DNA of 16,789 nucleotides from an uncultured Collinsella sp. (GCA_900546455.1 URCS01000043.1:1-16789), one strand, 5' to 3'. Shown: positions 6,152 through 13,860, counted from the first letter of the stretch. Translations and numbers: made by a program. The notes: generated from the letters alone by a model not told the origin.

Positions 6152-8221
6152 ATGTCTTCCCAGATGACGGTTATTATCGCCGGTATCGTGCTGGTTGTGG
6201 CCATCGTGGTCGCGCTGGTCATCATGCGTCGTGGCGATTCCCGTTTTACCTACGATACGCAGCATGGAACGGCCCCGCGCGCCACCGAGGGCGAGGGCAA
6301 TACCGCGTCGACCGCCTTTAAGGGCCGCTTTTCCATCCTCACCACGGGTGTGGGCGCGATGTTTGCGGCGCTTGCCGTCAAGCTGTGGGGCATGCAGATG
6401 GTCTCGTCGGACTATTACGAGAAGCAGGCCAATAGTAATCAGACTCGCACCGTTACCACACCCGCTGTGCGCGGCCGCATCCTCGACCGCAATGGCGTGG
6501 CGCTTGTCCAGAACCGTCCCTCACTTGCTGTCGTGGCCTACCGCGACCTTGCCGAGGATGAGGTTCTGGTTCGCCATCTTGCCAACGTGCTTGGAATGCC
6601 TTACGTGGCGGTCCTTCGCAATATTCAGGACAATACAGAGGGCGCTCAGAGCCTACATACCATCGCGACGGACGTCCGTCGCTCCACGGTTGCCTATATT
6701 CAGGAGCATGCCGGCGAGTTCCCGGGCGTCAAGATTGCCGAGCGTACCGAGCGCCAGTATCCATATGGCGAGACAGCATGCCATATCTTGGGCTATACCG
6801 GCACCATTACCTCCGAGCAGCTCGAGGCCCAGAATAAGAAAACCTCTGGCGATGATGATGCTTCTGCTGGCAAGATTACGTACCAGTCGGGCGATATCGT
6901 GGGCCAGGCGGGCGTTGAGAGCTACTACGAAAACCTGCTGCAGGGTATTCGTGGCGAGCAGACCGTCAAGGTCGATGCCTCGGGCAATGTGACCGGTCAG
7001 GCCGGTGCCGTGCCCGCGAAGGCCGGCTCCGACATTAAGCTCACGCTCGACCTTAAGATCCAACAGGCCTGTGAGGCGGCACTGGCGAGCGCTATCGAGC
7101 TTGCCAAGACCACTGGCTACAGCAATGCCGGTAACGGCGCCGTGGTGTGTCTCGATCCCAACAATGGCGAGATCCTGGGCATGGCGAGCGAGCCCAAGTT
7201 CGATCCGTCCGTCTTTATCGGCGGCGTCTCAAATGACGTGTGGACCGAGCTCAATGATGACAAGGGTTCGCACCCGCTGCTCAACCGCGCCATTAGCGGA
7301 CAGTACATGTCGGCCTCGACCATCAAGCCGCTCTCGGCGCTGGCCGGTCTTGAGTTTGGAACCTACACTTCAACGCAGACAACCAACTGCACGGGCTATT
7401 GGACGGGCCTGGGCAAGGCTTGGGGCAAGCGCTGCTGGCTGACGTCTGGCCACGGCACCATGACGCTGCAGTCGGGTATCGCCAACTCGTGCGACCCCGT
7501 CTTCTACGACATGGGCAAGGCGTTCTTTTATGACGAGCAACATCCCGAGGGCCTGCAGGAGGTCTTTCGTCGCTGGGGCCTAGGCAAGACCTGCGGTATC
7601 GATCTGCCGAGTGAGGGCGCGGGCCGTATTCCCGATCCCGAGTGGAAAGAGTCGTACTTCACCGACGCATCTGCCGAGGACCGCAAGTGGAATGCCGGCG
7701 ATATGACCAACATTGCCATCGGTCAGGGTGACATCCTGGTGACGCCCCTGCAGATGGCGTGTGCCTATATGGGTCTTGCCAACGGCGGCAAACAGTACGT
7801 GCCTCACGTGTTTTTGTCTGCCGTGTCGCGCGATGGCGACGGCGATGCCTATAAGTACAACGGCAAGGGCAAGAAGAAGCGCCTGGAGGCCAAGATCAAC
7901 AGCGATTCGGATTTGGCTCTTGTTCGCAACGGCATGCACGACGTGATTTACACGGCATCGACGTCCCTGGCGGCTCACTTTGGCACCCTGACGCCCCAGG
8001 TATACGGCAAGTCGGGCACGGGCGAGAAAAGCGGCGAGGACGAATACGCGTGGTTCTGCGCCTATGCACCGGCCGATGATCCCAAGTATGTCATCGCTAC
8101 TGTCCTGGAGCAGGGCGGCGGCGGCTCAGATACCGCGATGCATGTCGTGCGCGACGTGCTCGGTGTGATTTATGACGAGCCCGATACCTCTTCGGCCTCG
8201 GGCGATTCTTCGGTTCGATAG
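6152..8221 (+). CDS. mrdA: Penicillin-binding protein 2 (elongation transpeptidase, class B)
   Basis: A 689-residue DD-transpeptidase that cross-links peptidoglycan during elongation, working with RodA. The pedestal domain starts near residue 95 (RGRILDRNG). The penicillin-binding domain carries the three active-site motifs: STIK (389-392, nucleophile Ser389), SCD (446-448, the SxD form common in PBP2), and KSGT (620-623). The serine motif is preceded by Ala (SASTIKP) rather than the usual Gly. Unusually, there are two hydrophobic segments before the pedestal (about 5-24 and 60-80). The first is followed by MRRGDSR, which favours an N-out, two-helix topology. GGGGAGG (6138-6144) supports ATG 6152. 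rodA begins nine bases after its stop, with its ribosome site overlapping that stop. Confidence 0.95.
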   Translation: MSSQMTVIIAGIVLVVAIVVALVIMRRGDSRFTYDTQHGTAPRATEGEGNTASTAFKGRFSILTTGVGAMFAALAVKLWGMQMVSSDYYEKQANSNQTRTVTTPAVRGRILDRNGVALVQNRPSLAVVAYRDLAEDEVLVRHLANVLGMPYVAVLRNIQDNTEGAQSLHTIATDVRRSTVAYIQEHAGEFPGVKIAERTERQYPYGETACHILGYTGTITSEQLEAQNKKTSGDDDASAGKITYQSGDIVGQAGVESYYENLLQGIRGEQTVKVDASGNVTGQAGAVPAKAGSDIKLTLDLKIQQACEAALASAIELAKTTGYSNAGNGAVVCLDPNNGEILGMASEPKFDPSVFIGGVSNDVWTELNDDKGSHPLLNRAISGQYMSASTIKPLSALAGLEFGTYTSTQTTNCTGYWTGLGKAWGKRCWLTSGHGTMTLQSGIANSCDPVFYDMGKAFFYDEQHPEGLQEVFRRWGLGKTCGIDLPSEGAGRIPDPEWKESYFTDASAEDRKWNAGDMTNIAIGQGDILVTPLQMACAYMGLANGGKQYVPHVFLSAVSRDGDGDAYKYNGKGKKKRLEAKINSDSDLALVRNGMHDVIYTASTSLAAHFGTLTPQVYGKSGTGEKSGEDEYAWFCAYAPADDPKYVIATVLEQGGGGSDTAMHVVRDVLGVIYDEPDTSSASGDSSVR

Positions 8222-8230
8222 GAGGTTGCG

Positions 8231-9457
8231 ATGGATTTTTCTCCGGCGGATCTGTTCCGTTCAACCAAGACCGGCTCTCGCAGCAGCCTGGACCGCGTCA
8301 ACAAGCAACTTTCGGCCTCGCGCGGCACGTTTCGCCAAAAGGTGCATATCGGTGTGCTCGTGGCTACTGTGGCGCTCGTCGCCTACGGTGCCATCATCAT
8401 CTGGTCGGCTTCGCAGTTTAAGGCCGATGCCTCGTTCTCACGCCATCTGCTGGGAATTGGCATCGGAGCGGTGCTGGCGGTGCTGGTCTGGCGTACCGAC
8501 CTGCGCGGTATTTCCAATTTCTCGACGGCGTTGCTCGTCATCGACCTGATCGTGATCTTCTCGCCCAAGATTCCGGGCCTGTCCTATACGGGCGGTCTGG
8601 GCATGACGGGCTGGATCAAGATTCCCGGTATCGGTTTGACGTTCCAGCCGGTTGAGCTTGCCAAGCTCATCACCATCTTCTTTATTGCTACGCTTGGCTC
8701 GCAGTATAACGGTCGCATCGATACCGTTCGCGACTACGTCAAGCTCTGCGGCATGCTGTCCATTCCGTTTTTGGCCGTCGTTGCCATGGGCGACCTGGGC
8801 TCGGGCCTGGTTGTGTTGGTTTCGGGCGCCATCGTCATTTGTATGAGCGGCGCACGCCGCGAATGGGTGCTGTCGACCCTGGCCCTGCTCGTGGGCCTGG
8901 TGGCCCTCGTTCTGGCGCTCGATTCGGTTTTTGATTCGTTGCTCGGCCACGATGTGCTCATCAAGCAGTATCAGATGAACCGTCTGACGGTCTTTATCGA
9001 CCCCGATAATGCCGATTCGGACGATGCCTACAACCTGCAGCAGTCGCTTATCGCCGTTGGCTCGGGCGGCTTCTTTGGTAAGGGTTTGGGCCATGCGACG
9101 CAGTCGGCCGGCGGCTTTCTGCCTGAGTTCCACACCGACTTCGTCTTCGCCTTCCTGTCCGAGACCTTTGGCTTTTGCGGTTCCTTTTTGCTCCTGTGCC
9201 TCTACGTGCTGCTGATCTTTTCGACGATTCGCGTCGCCTTTAAGTGTGAGTCGCTGTTTTTGCGTCTTTCGTGTGTGGGCATCGTTGGCATGTGGGCGTT
9301 TCAGACTTTCGAAAACATCGGCATGTGCATCGGCATGATGCCGATTACCGGTATTCCGCTACCGTTTATTAGCTTCGGTTCGTCTTCGATGATGATTCAG
9401 CTGCTGACGGTGGGTATCGTACAATCCATATGGCGGCATCGTTCGGGCGCCGCGTAA
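8231..9457 (+). CDS. rodA: SEDS-family peptidoglycan glycosyltransferase RodA
   Basis: A 408-residue polytopic membrane protein of the SEDS family. It polymerises lipid II into glycan strands and pairs with PBP2 in cell elongation. A cytoplasmic stretch of about 37 residues precedes around ten hydrophobic helices. The SEDS signature is visible as GFLPEFHTDFVFAFLSE, with Pro298, Glu299, His301 and Asp303, and further conserved segments include DLGSGLVVL and the C-terminal TGIPLPFISFGSSSM. Adjacency to mreBCD and the PBP2 gene makes RodA much more likely than FtsW. ATG 8231 follows a perfect AGGAGG (8220-8225) that overlaps the stop of the PBP2 gene, suggesting translational coupling. The next gene starts 18 bases after its stop. 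Confidence 0.96.
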   Translation: MDFSPADLFRSTKTGSRSSLDRVNKQLSASRGTFRQKVHIGVLVATVALVAYGAIIIWSASQFKADASFSRHLLGIGIGAVLAVLVWRTDLRGISNFSTALLVIDLIVIFSPKIPGLSYTGGLGMTGWIKIPGIGLTFQPVELAKLITIFFIATLGSQYNGRIDTVRDYVKLCGMLSIPFLAVVAMGDLGSGLVVLVSGAIVICMSGARREWVLSTLALLVGLVALVLALDSVFDSLLGHDVLIKQYQMNRLTVFIDPDNADSDDAYNLQQSLIAVGSGGFFGKGLGHATQSAGGFLPEFHTDFVFAFLSETFGFCGSFLLLCLYVLLIFSTIRVAFKCESLFLRLSCVGIVGMWAFQTFENIGMCIGMMPITGIPLPFISFGSSSMMIQLLTVGIVQSIWRHRSGAA

Positions 9458-9475
9458 CCGCTGGAGGGGTTTGCT

Positions 9476-10405
9476 ATGAAAATTCCCGTAGATAAGCTGA
9501 CCCGCGCTTTTAAGATGGGCGCGTCCGTTAAGAAGGATTCCGATACGCCGGTGCGCGTCTCGGTCTATCTGGATTCGTCCGCCTCGCGCTTTCTGGCCGA
9601 GACGGTGCGTGACGCCTTTGTGCCGCAGACGACCTCGGGCATTGTGCGCGTCGAGCGTCTCAGGGAGGAGCGAATTGCTCCAAAGACCGATACCGATGTG
9701 GTGCTGGTGCTCTCGTGTGGTTCCGACCGCTTGGAGAGTGCCGTGCAGGAGCTCGTGATCGCCGGCGCGCCCGTGTGCGTGCTTGCCGAGTCTGCTGTGG
9801 AGGTGCCGTTTATCGAGGAGTCCACGCCCATGCTCGGCGTGGTAGCGGCAACCGATAAGACGTATCTGCTCGAGACGCTTGCCCGCTGGATTCTCGATCG
9901 CACCGACAAGGAAACGGCTTTTGCGGCGAACTTTGCCTTCATGCGCATCGCGGCGGCCAATCGTATCATCACCTCGTGCGCGCTCACCAATATGGCGACC
10001 GGCGCGCTGGTGTTTTTGCCGGGCGCCGATTATCCCGTTATGGCGCTGGCGCAGGTGGGCATGCTCTTTGAGCTCGCTGCCGTCTTTGGACGCGGCATTA
10101 AGCCCGAGCGCGGCTACGAGGTCGCGGGCGTGCTTGCCGGCGGTCTTGTGATCCGCGCGGTCACCCGCGCGCTCGTCAAGCAGACGCCGCATATTGGGTT
10201 TGCCGTCAAGGCGCTCACTGCTGCCGCGGGCACCTATGGCATGGGCCGTGCGCTCGTTTCGCTCTACGAGCGCGATGTCGACTACAGCCGTGCCAACGAG
10301 GTGGTCACTGCCACGTTCTCCCGCGTTCGCGATCTGGTGACCACGGTCGCGGGCGCTACCCGTCCTATGGCGTCCTATCAGGACGCATCAGATCTCGCTG
10401 CTTAG
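9476..10405 (+). CDS. DUF697-type membrane protein with GTPase-like N-terminal half
   Basis: A 309-residue protein. The C-terminal half (about 163-272) has the look of DUF697: two long hydrophobic helical regions with ALVFLPGADYPVMALAQVGM, then a second block ending in GTYGMGRALVSLY. DUF697 often follows Era/Obg-like GTPase domains or stands alone in membrane proteins. The N-terminal half (about 26-130) alternates strands and helices (VRVSVYLDSS, DVVLVLSCGSD, GAPVCVLAES) like a nucleotide-binding fold, but has no P-loop (GxxxxGKS/T) and no NKxD, so it is either a degenerate GTPase-like domain or another Rossmann-type fold. GGAGGGG (9463-9469) supports the ATG. It sits at the end of the elongation operon, where many relatives carry minC/minD. 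A role in envelope growth or division is inference only. Confidence 0.8.
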   Translation: MKIPVDKLTRAFKMGASVKKDSDTPVRVSVYLDSSASRFLAETVRDAFVPQTTSGIVRVERLREERIAPKTDTDVVLVLSCGSDRLESAVQELVIAGAPVCVLAESAVEVPFIEESTPMLGVVAATDKTYLLETLARWILDRTDKETAFAANFAFMRIAAANRIITSCALTNMATGALVFLPGADYPVMALAQVGMLFELAAVFGRGIKPERGYEVAGVLAGGLVIRAVTRALVKQTPHIGFAVKALTAAAGTYGMGRALVSLYERDVDYSRANEVVTATFSRVRDLVTTVAGATRPMASYQDASDLAA

Positions 10406-10415
10406 GGGTTTTCCG

Positions 10416-12293
10416 TTGCGCGTTGCATACCAAGATTGTTTTCATTTAATTGAGCCGTTGCTCGCCAAGGTCGAGAAGCCGAGTCGCTATATCGATCACG
10501 AGTGGGGTACGCTTTCCAAGGCCGATGCCGACTACCGTTGCTGCCTGATCTATCCGGATGTGTACGAGGTCGGTCTGCCCAACCAGGGTATCGCCATCCT
10601 CTACAACATCCTTAACCAGGCTGAGGGCATCTCCTGCGAGCGTGGCTATGTGCCGTGGCCCGATATGGGTGACGCCATGCGCGAGGCGGGCATTCCGCTG
10701 CTCTCGCTCGAGGGAGCAGCGCCGGTCGCTTCGTTTGATATCGTCGGTCTGCATGTGCCGCACGAGATGGCGGTGACGAACTTTCTCGAGGCACTCGACC
10801 TCGCTGGTATTCCGCTGTTAGCGGCTGACCGCACCGAGGACGACCCCATTATCATCGCCGGCGGCCCCTCGGTGTACAACCCCGAGCCGTACGCGGCCTT
10901 CTTCGATGCCATCCTCATCGGTGAGGGCGAGGAATCGCTGCTCGAGACCTGCCAGCTGCATCGCCGCCTGCGTGACGAAGGGGTCCCGCGCGTGCAGATT
11001 GTCGAGCAGCTTGCATCCATTGCCGGCAACTACGTGCCGTCGCTCTATGAGGTTCGTCACGACGAGCCCTGCTCGCCGCATGGCTACACCGTGCCGCGTG
11101 AGGGCAAGGATGCGCCGACCGTGGTCTACAAGCGCGTCGTCGAGGATTTCGGCGCCACGAATCCGCTGTCGCAGTCGTGCGTGCCCTATGCACAGCTGGT
11201 TCACGACCGCCTGTCTATCGAGATCCTGCGCGGCTGCGCCCGCGGCTGTCGTTTTTGTCAGGCCGGTATGACGTATCGCCCGGTGCGCGAGCGCTCGGCC
11301 GACCAGATCGTCTCGTCGGTGATTCAGGGTCTGGAAAAGACCGGCTATGACGAGGTGTCGCTGACCTCGCTTTCGACCACCGATCACTCCTGCATCCGCG
11401 ATGTACTCGGTCGCCTGAACCGCCGTCTGGAAGATACGGGCATTCGCGTGTCCATTCCCTCGCAGCGCCTGGATTCGTTTGGCGTGGATATGGCCGAGTC
11501 GGTCGCCGGCGAAAAGAAGGGCGGACTGACGTTCGCGCCCGAGGCCGGCAGCCAGCGCATGCGCGACATCATTAACAAGAACGTGACCGAAGAGGACCTG
11601 GACCGTGCGGCCAAGGCGGCCTTCGAGGCCGGCTGGAACCGCATGAAGCTCTACTTTATGATGGGCCTTCCCGGCGAGCGCGACGAGGACATCGTGGCCA
11701 TCGCCAATCTGGCCGATCACGTGCTGGAGCTCGGTCGTTCCGTGGTGCCCAAGGCTCGTCGCGGCTCGATCTCGGTGTCCATCTCGGTTTCGGTCTTTAT
11801 CCCCAAGGCTGCCACGCCGTTCCAGTGGTGCCCGCAGCTCGACTACGACGACGTCAAGCGTCGCCAGAAGCTGCTCATCACGAGCGTTCGCAACCGTGCC
11901 GTCCGCGTGCATTACCACGATGCCGAGACCTCGCTCATCGAGGCCGCGCTTTCCCGCGCCGGTCGTGACATGACGCCCGTCATCATTGATGCTTGGCGCT
12001 CGGGCTCTCGCTTTGACGCCTGGGTAGAGCATTTCTCGCTCGATAACTGGAAGGAAGCTGCTGCCAAAAACGGCATCGACCTCAATGAGCTCGTGCACCT
12101 GCCCTACGAGTTGGACTGGCGCCTGCCGTGGGAGCACGTGAGCCCCGGCTGCACGCGCGGCTTCCTCGAGCGCGAGTACCGTCGCTCGCTCGAGGGCGTC
12201 ACGACTCCCGACTGTACCCGCACGTCGTGCACCGGCTGCGGGATCTGCCCCACGCTCCACGCCAAGAATGTATTGATGGGTGATCGCGCATGA
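10416..12293 (+). CDS. Radical SAM protein with B12-binding-like N-terminal domain (TIGR03960 type)
   Basis: A 625-residue protein of a widely conserved family with no function known to me. The N-terminal domain (about 35-200) resembles the B12-binding fold of B12-dependent radical SAM enzymes, but where DxHxxG would carry the cobalt ligand there is DVYEVG (48-53), with Tyr for His. The radical SAM core (about 265-480) has the cluster motif CARGCRFC, with Cys274, Cys278 and Cys281 expected to hold the [4Fe-4S] cluster that cleaves S-adenosylmethionine. The C-terminus has Cys579 and then Cys600, Cys605, Cys608 and Cys611 (CTGCGICP), a likely second iron-sulfur site. The TTG start is backed by AGGGG (10404-10408). 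The stop overlaps the start of the next gene by four bases. Proximity to rplU, rpmA and obgE suggests RNA or ribosome modification, which is inference. Confidence 0.9.
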   Translation: MRVAYQDCFHLIEPLLAKVEKPSRYIDHEWGTLSKADADYRCCLIYPDVYEVGLPNQGIAILYNILNQAEGISCERGYVPWPDMGDAMREAGIPLLSLEGAAPVASFDIVGLHVPHEMAVTNFLEALDLAGIPLLAADRTEDDPIIIAGGPSVYNPEPYAAFFDAILIGEGEESLLETCQLHRRLRDEGVPRVQIVEQLASIAGNYVPSLYEVRHDEPCSPHGYTVPREGKDAPTVVYKRVVEDFGATNPLSQSCVPYAQLVHDRLSIEILRGCARGCRFCQAGMTYRPVRERSADQIVSSVIQGLEKTGYDEVSLTSLSTTDHSCIRDVLGRLNRRLEDTGIRVSIPSQRLDSFGVDMAESVAGEKKGGLTFAPEAGSQRMRDIINKNVTEEDLDRAAKAAFEAGWNRMKLYFMMGLPGERDEDIVAIANLADHVLELGRSVVPKARRGSISVSISVSVFIPKAATPFQWCPQLDYDDVKRRQKLLITSVRNRAVRVHYHDAETSLIEAALSRAGRDMTPVIIDAWRSGSRFDAWVEHFSLDNWKEAAAKNGIDLNELVHLPYELDWRLPWEHVSPGCTRGFLEREYRRSLEGVTTPDCTRTSCTGCGICPTLHAKNVLMGDRA

Positions 12294-13102
12294 GTGAACG
12301 CCTGACCGACAACCCCTCGCTCTTTAGGCTTCGTGTTCGTTATGGCAAGCGCGATCGCCTTAAGTACCTGGGCCATCTCGAAGTAATCCATACCATTGAG
12401 CGCATCGTGCGCCGTGCGGGACTTCCCTATGCCGTCACGCAGGGCTTCTCTCCGCACATGCGCGTGGGCTTCTCTTCGGCGCTGCCGGTGGGTACGTCGT
12501 CGACCTGCGAGTGGTATGACCTGTTTATGACCGAGTTCGTGGCGCTCGACGAGGCGTTTGGGCGCCTGGCTGCGGCGTCTCCGGCCGATCTGGCGCCCAT
12601 CGAGGCGGCGTACATCGACGTGCGCACGCCGGCGTTGACGGCGCAGCTCACGCGCCTGTCGTATCGCATCGACCTGCACTTGGATCCCGAGGCGCCCGTA
12701 AGCGCCGACGAGGTGCGTCGTGCGATCGACACGCTGCGCGCGGGCCACGGCATCGACTACGCGCGCGGCAAAAAGAGCAAGCGCTTGGATTTGGATCACA
12801 CGCTCGTGGGCTATGAGCTCACGGCGGGGGAGCGCCCAGACCATTTGGTGCTCATGCTCGACACCCATGCCGACAACGAGGGCTCCATGCGTCCGGAAAT
12901 TTTGCTTTCTGCTGCTGATGTTTTGTTGCAGGGCTTGACCCCGGGCGTGGATGCACCTATTGTTTCCACCGGTATGCAAGACCTCGTGACCATCTGCTCC
13001 TACGATGTCGAGCGTCAGAATCAAGCATGCGAGGACGACGAGGGCCGACTCGTCAGCCCCATACCTGTGCGAACTTGTGGATTTGCTCCACATACTCGTT
13101 GA
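12290..13102 (+). CDS. TIGR03936/DUF2344 family protein, partner of the radical SAM protein
   Basis: A 270-residue protein starting in the ATGA overlap with the radical SAM gene, so the two are translationally coupled. The family signature is clear in the first 70 residues: RVRYGKRDRLKYLGHLEVI, then RRAGLPYAVTQGFSPHMRVGFSSALPVG. In many bacteria this domain is encoded next to or fused with the TIGR03960 radical SAM protein, which argues for a fixed two-part enzyme. It contains no radical SAM cluster motif of its own, so it may bind substrate; that is inference. The C-terminal part (about 180-270) is variable and ends in a basic tail. The TGA stop (13100-13102) lies inside the -35 element of the rplU promoter. 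The rne/rng ribonuclease gene often found next is missing. Confidence 0.9.
   Translation: MSERLTDNPSLFRLRVRYGKRDRLKYLGHLEVIHTIERIVRRAGLPYAVTQGFSPHMRVGFSSALPVGTSSTCEWYDLFMTEFVALDEAFGRLAAASPADLAPIEAAYIDVRTPALTAQLTRLSYRIDLHLDPEAPVSADEVRRAIDTLRAGHGIDYARGKKSKRLDLDHTLVGYELTAGERPDHLVLMLDTHADNEGSMRPEILLSAADVLLQGLTPGVDAPIVSTGMQDLVTICSYDVERQNQACEDDEGRLVSPIPVRTCGFAPHTR
13076..13092 (+). repeat. Inverted repeat just upstream of the rplU promoter (candidate operator)
   Basis: TGTGGA (13076-13081) and TCCACA (13087-13092) form a perfect 6-bp inverted repeat with a five-base spacer, ending seven bases before the -35 element. Each arm with its flank (TGTGGATTT and TGCTCCACA) matches the DnaA-box consensus TTATCCACA, in one orientation or the other, at 7 of 9 positions. 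It lies within the last codons of the upstream gene, so it could be chance. Confidence 0.35.
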
Positions 13103-13127
13103 CGGGGGTATTTTCGCCTGCTACTAT
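13099..13127 (+). promoter_or_regulatory. rplU-rpmA promoter
   Basis: TTGACG (13099-13104) and TACTAT (13122-13127) are spaced by 17 bases, with TGC directly before the -10, making this an extended -10 promoter. It is the best match to a housekeeping promoter in the window. The expected start near 13134 gives a leader of about 36 bases before the L21 ATG. The -35 overlaps the stop codon of the upstream gene, so the DNA serves both. Confidence 0.75.
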
Positions 13128-13169
13128 ATTCGGCTGTTGCACTAACTGATGCATGAAGGGCAAGTAAAC

Positions 13170-13544
13170 ATGTACGCAATCGTTAACACGGGCGGCAAGC
13201 AGTACAAGGTCGCCACCGACGATGTCATCACCGTCGAGAAGATCGAGGGCAATGAGGGCGACAAGGTCACCCTGCCGGTTATCTTCCTCAACGATGGTAA
13301 GAAGATCGTCACCGATCCCGACAAGCTGGCCAAGGCCAAGGTTACCGCTCAGATCGTTGAGCAGTTCAAGGGCGAGAAGCAGCTGGTCTTCAAGTTCCAC
13401 AAGCGCAAGCGCTATCGTCGTCTGAAGGGTCACCGTCAGCAGCTCACCAAGCTGAAGATCGTGAAGGTTCAGGCTACCTCCCGCGCCAAGAAGGCTGTCA
13501 AGGCAGAGGCTGAGGCTGTTGCCGAGGCTCCCGTCGCCGAGTAG
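13170..13544 (+). CDS. rplU: 50S ribosomal protein L21
   Basis: A 124-residue ribosomal protein that binds 23S rRNA in the large subunit. The start is set at ATG 13170, not the in-frame ATG 13149, because L21 proteins open with MYAI/V...GGKQY and AAGGG (13156-13160) is suitably placed. The conserved N-terminus (MYAIVNTGGKQYKV) and the RNA-binding signature HKRKRYRRLKGHRQ are intact. After residue 105 comes an Ala/Glu/Val tail (KAEAEAVAEAPVAE), longer than in the compact 103-residue E. coli form; such tails are common in actinobacterial ribosomal proteins. It is the first gene of the rplU-rpmA unit; rpmA begins 33 bases after its stop. Confidence 0.98.
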   Translation: MYAIVNTGGKQYKVATDDVITVEKIEGNEGDKVTLPVIFLNDGKKIVTDPDKLAKAKVTAQIVEQFKGEKQLVFKFHKRKRYRRLKGHRQQLTKLKIVKVQATSRAKKAVKAEAEAVAEAPVAE

Positions 13545-13577
13545 ATTACACTCGTAACGAAAGAGTAGGTATACACA

Positions 13578-13835
13578 ATGGCACACAAAAAAGGACTCGG
13601 TTCCTCCCGTAATGGCCGTGACTCCCGCGGTCAGCGCCTTGGCACGAAGCGCTATGCCGGCCAGACGGTAACCACGGGCACGATTCTCGTCCGTCAGCAC
13701 GGCACGCACATCCACCCGGGTGAGAACGTTGGCCGTGGCAAGGACGACACGCTGTTCGCGCTGGTCGACGGTACCGTTGAGTTCCACAAGGGTATCAAGC
13801 ACAGGGTCAGCGTACGCCCGCTCGCGAACGCGTAA
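13578..13835 (+). CDS. rpmA: 50S ribosomal protein L27
   Basis: An 85-residue protein of normal length. The flexible N-terminus of L27 reaches the peptidyl-transferase centre and contacts tRNA. The signature begins at residue 1 (MAHKKG...SSRNGRDSRGQRLG), and GKDDTLFALVDGTVEF follows later. It has no N-terminal extension of the kind that Prp protease removes in Firmicutes, and no prp gene lies between rplU and rpmA, so the two facts agree. Residue 7 is Leu where Gly or Ala is usual. The ribosome binding site is weak (AGG at 13567-13569, eight bases before ATG). The gene is followed directly by an intrinsic terminator. Confidence 0.98.
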   Translation: MAHKKGLGSSRNGRDSRGQRLGTKRYAGQTVTTGTILVRQHGTHIHPGENVGRGKDDTLFALVDGTVEFHKGIKHRVSVRPLANA

Positions 13836-13860
13836 TTTACCCTTCATAGAGCACATATGT

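Noticed and set aside
10818..12260. 480-codon open frame on the minus strand opposite the radical SAM gene
   Set aside because: The + strand carries the radical SAM cysteine motif and a complete family pattern. The antisense product has no recognisable domain and no ribosome binding site context.
13149..13169. Upstream ATG for rplU adding seven residues
   Set aside because: L21 proteins start with MYA(I/V)...GGKQ, which matches ATG 13170, and AAGGG lies within the proposed extension at ribosome-site distance.
13131..13169. Structured L21 autoregulatory leader RNA
   Set aside because: The leader is only about 36 bases and shows no convincing stem beyond the palindrome ATGCAT.
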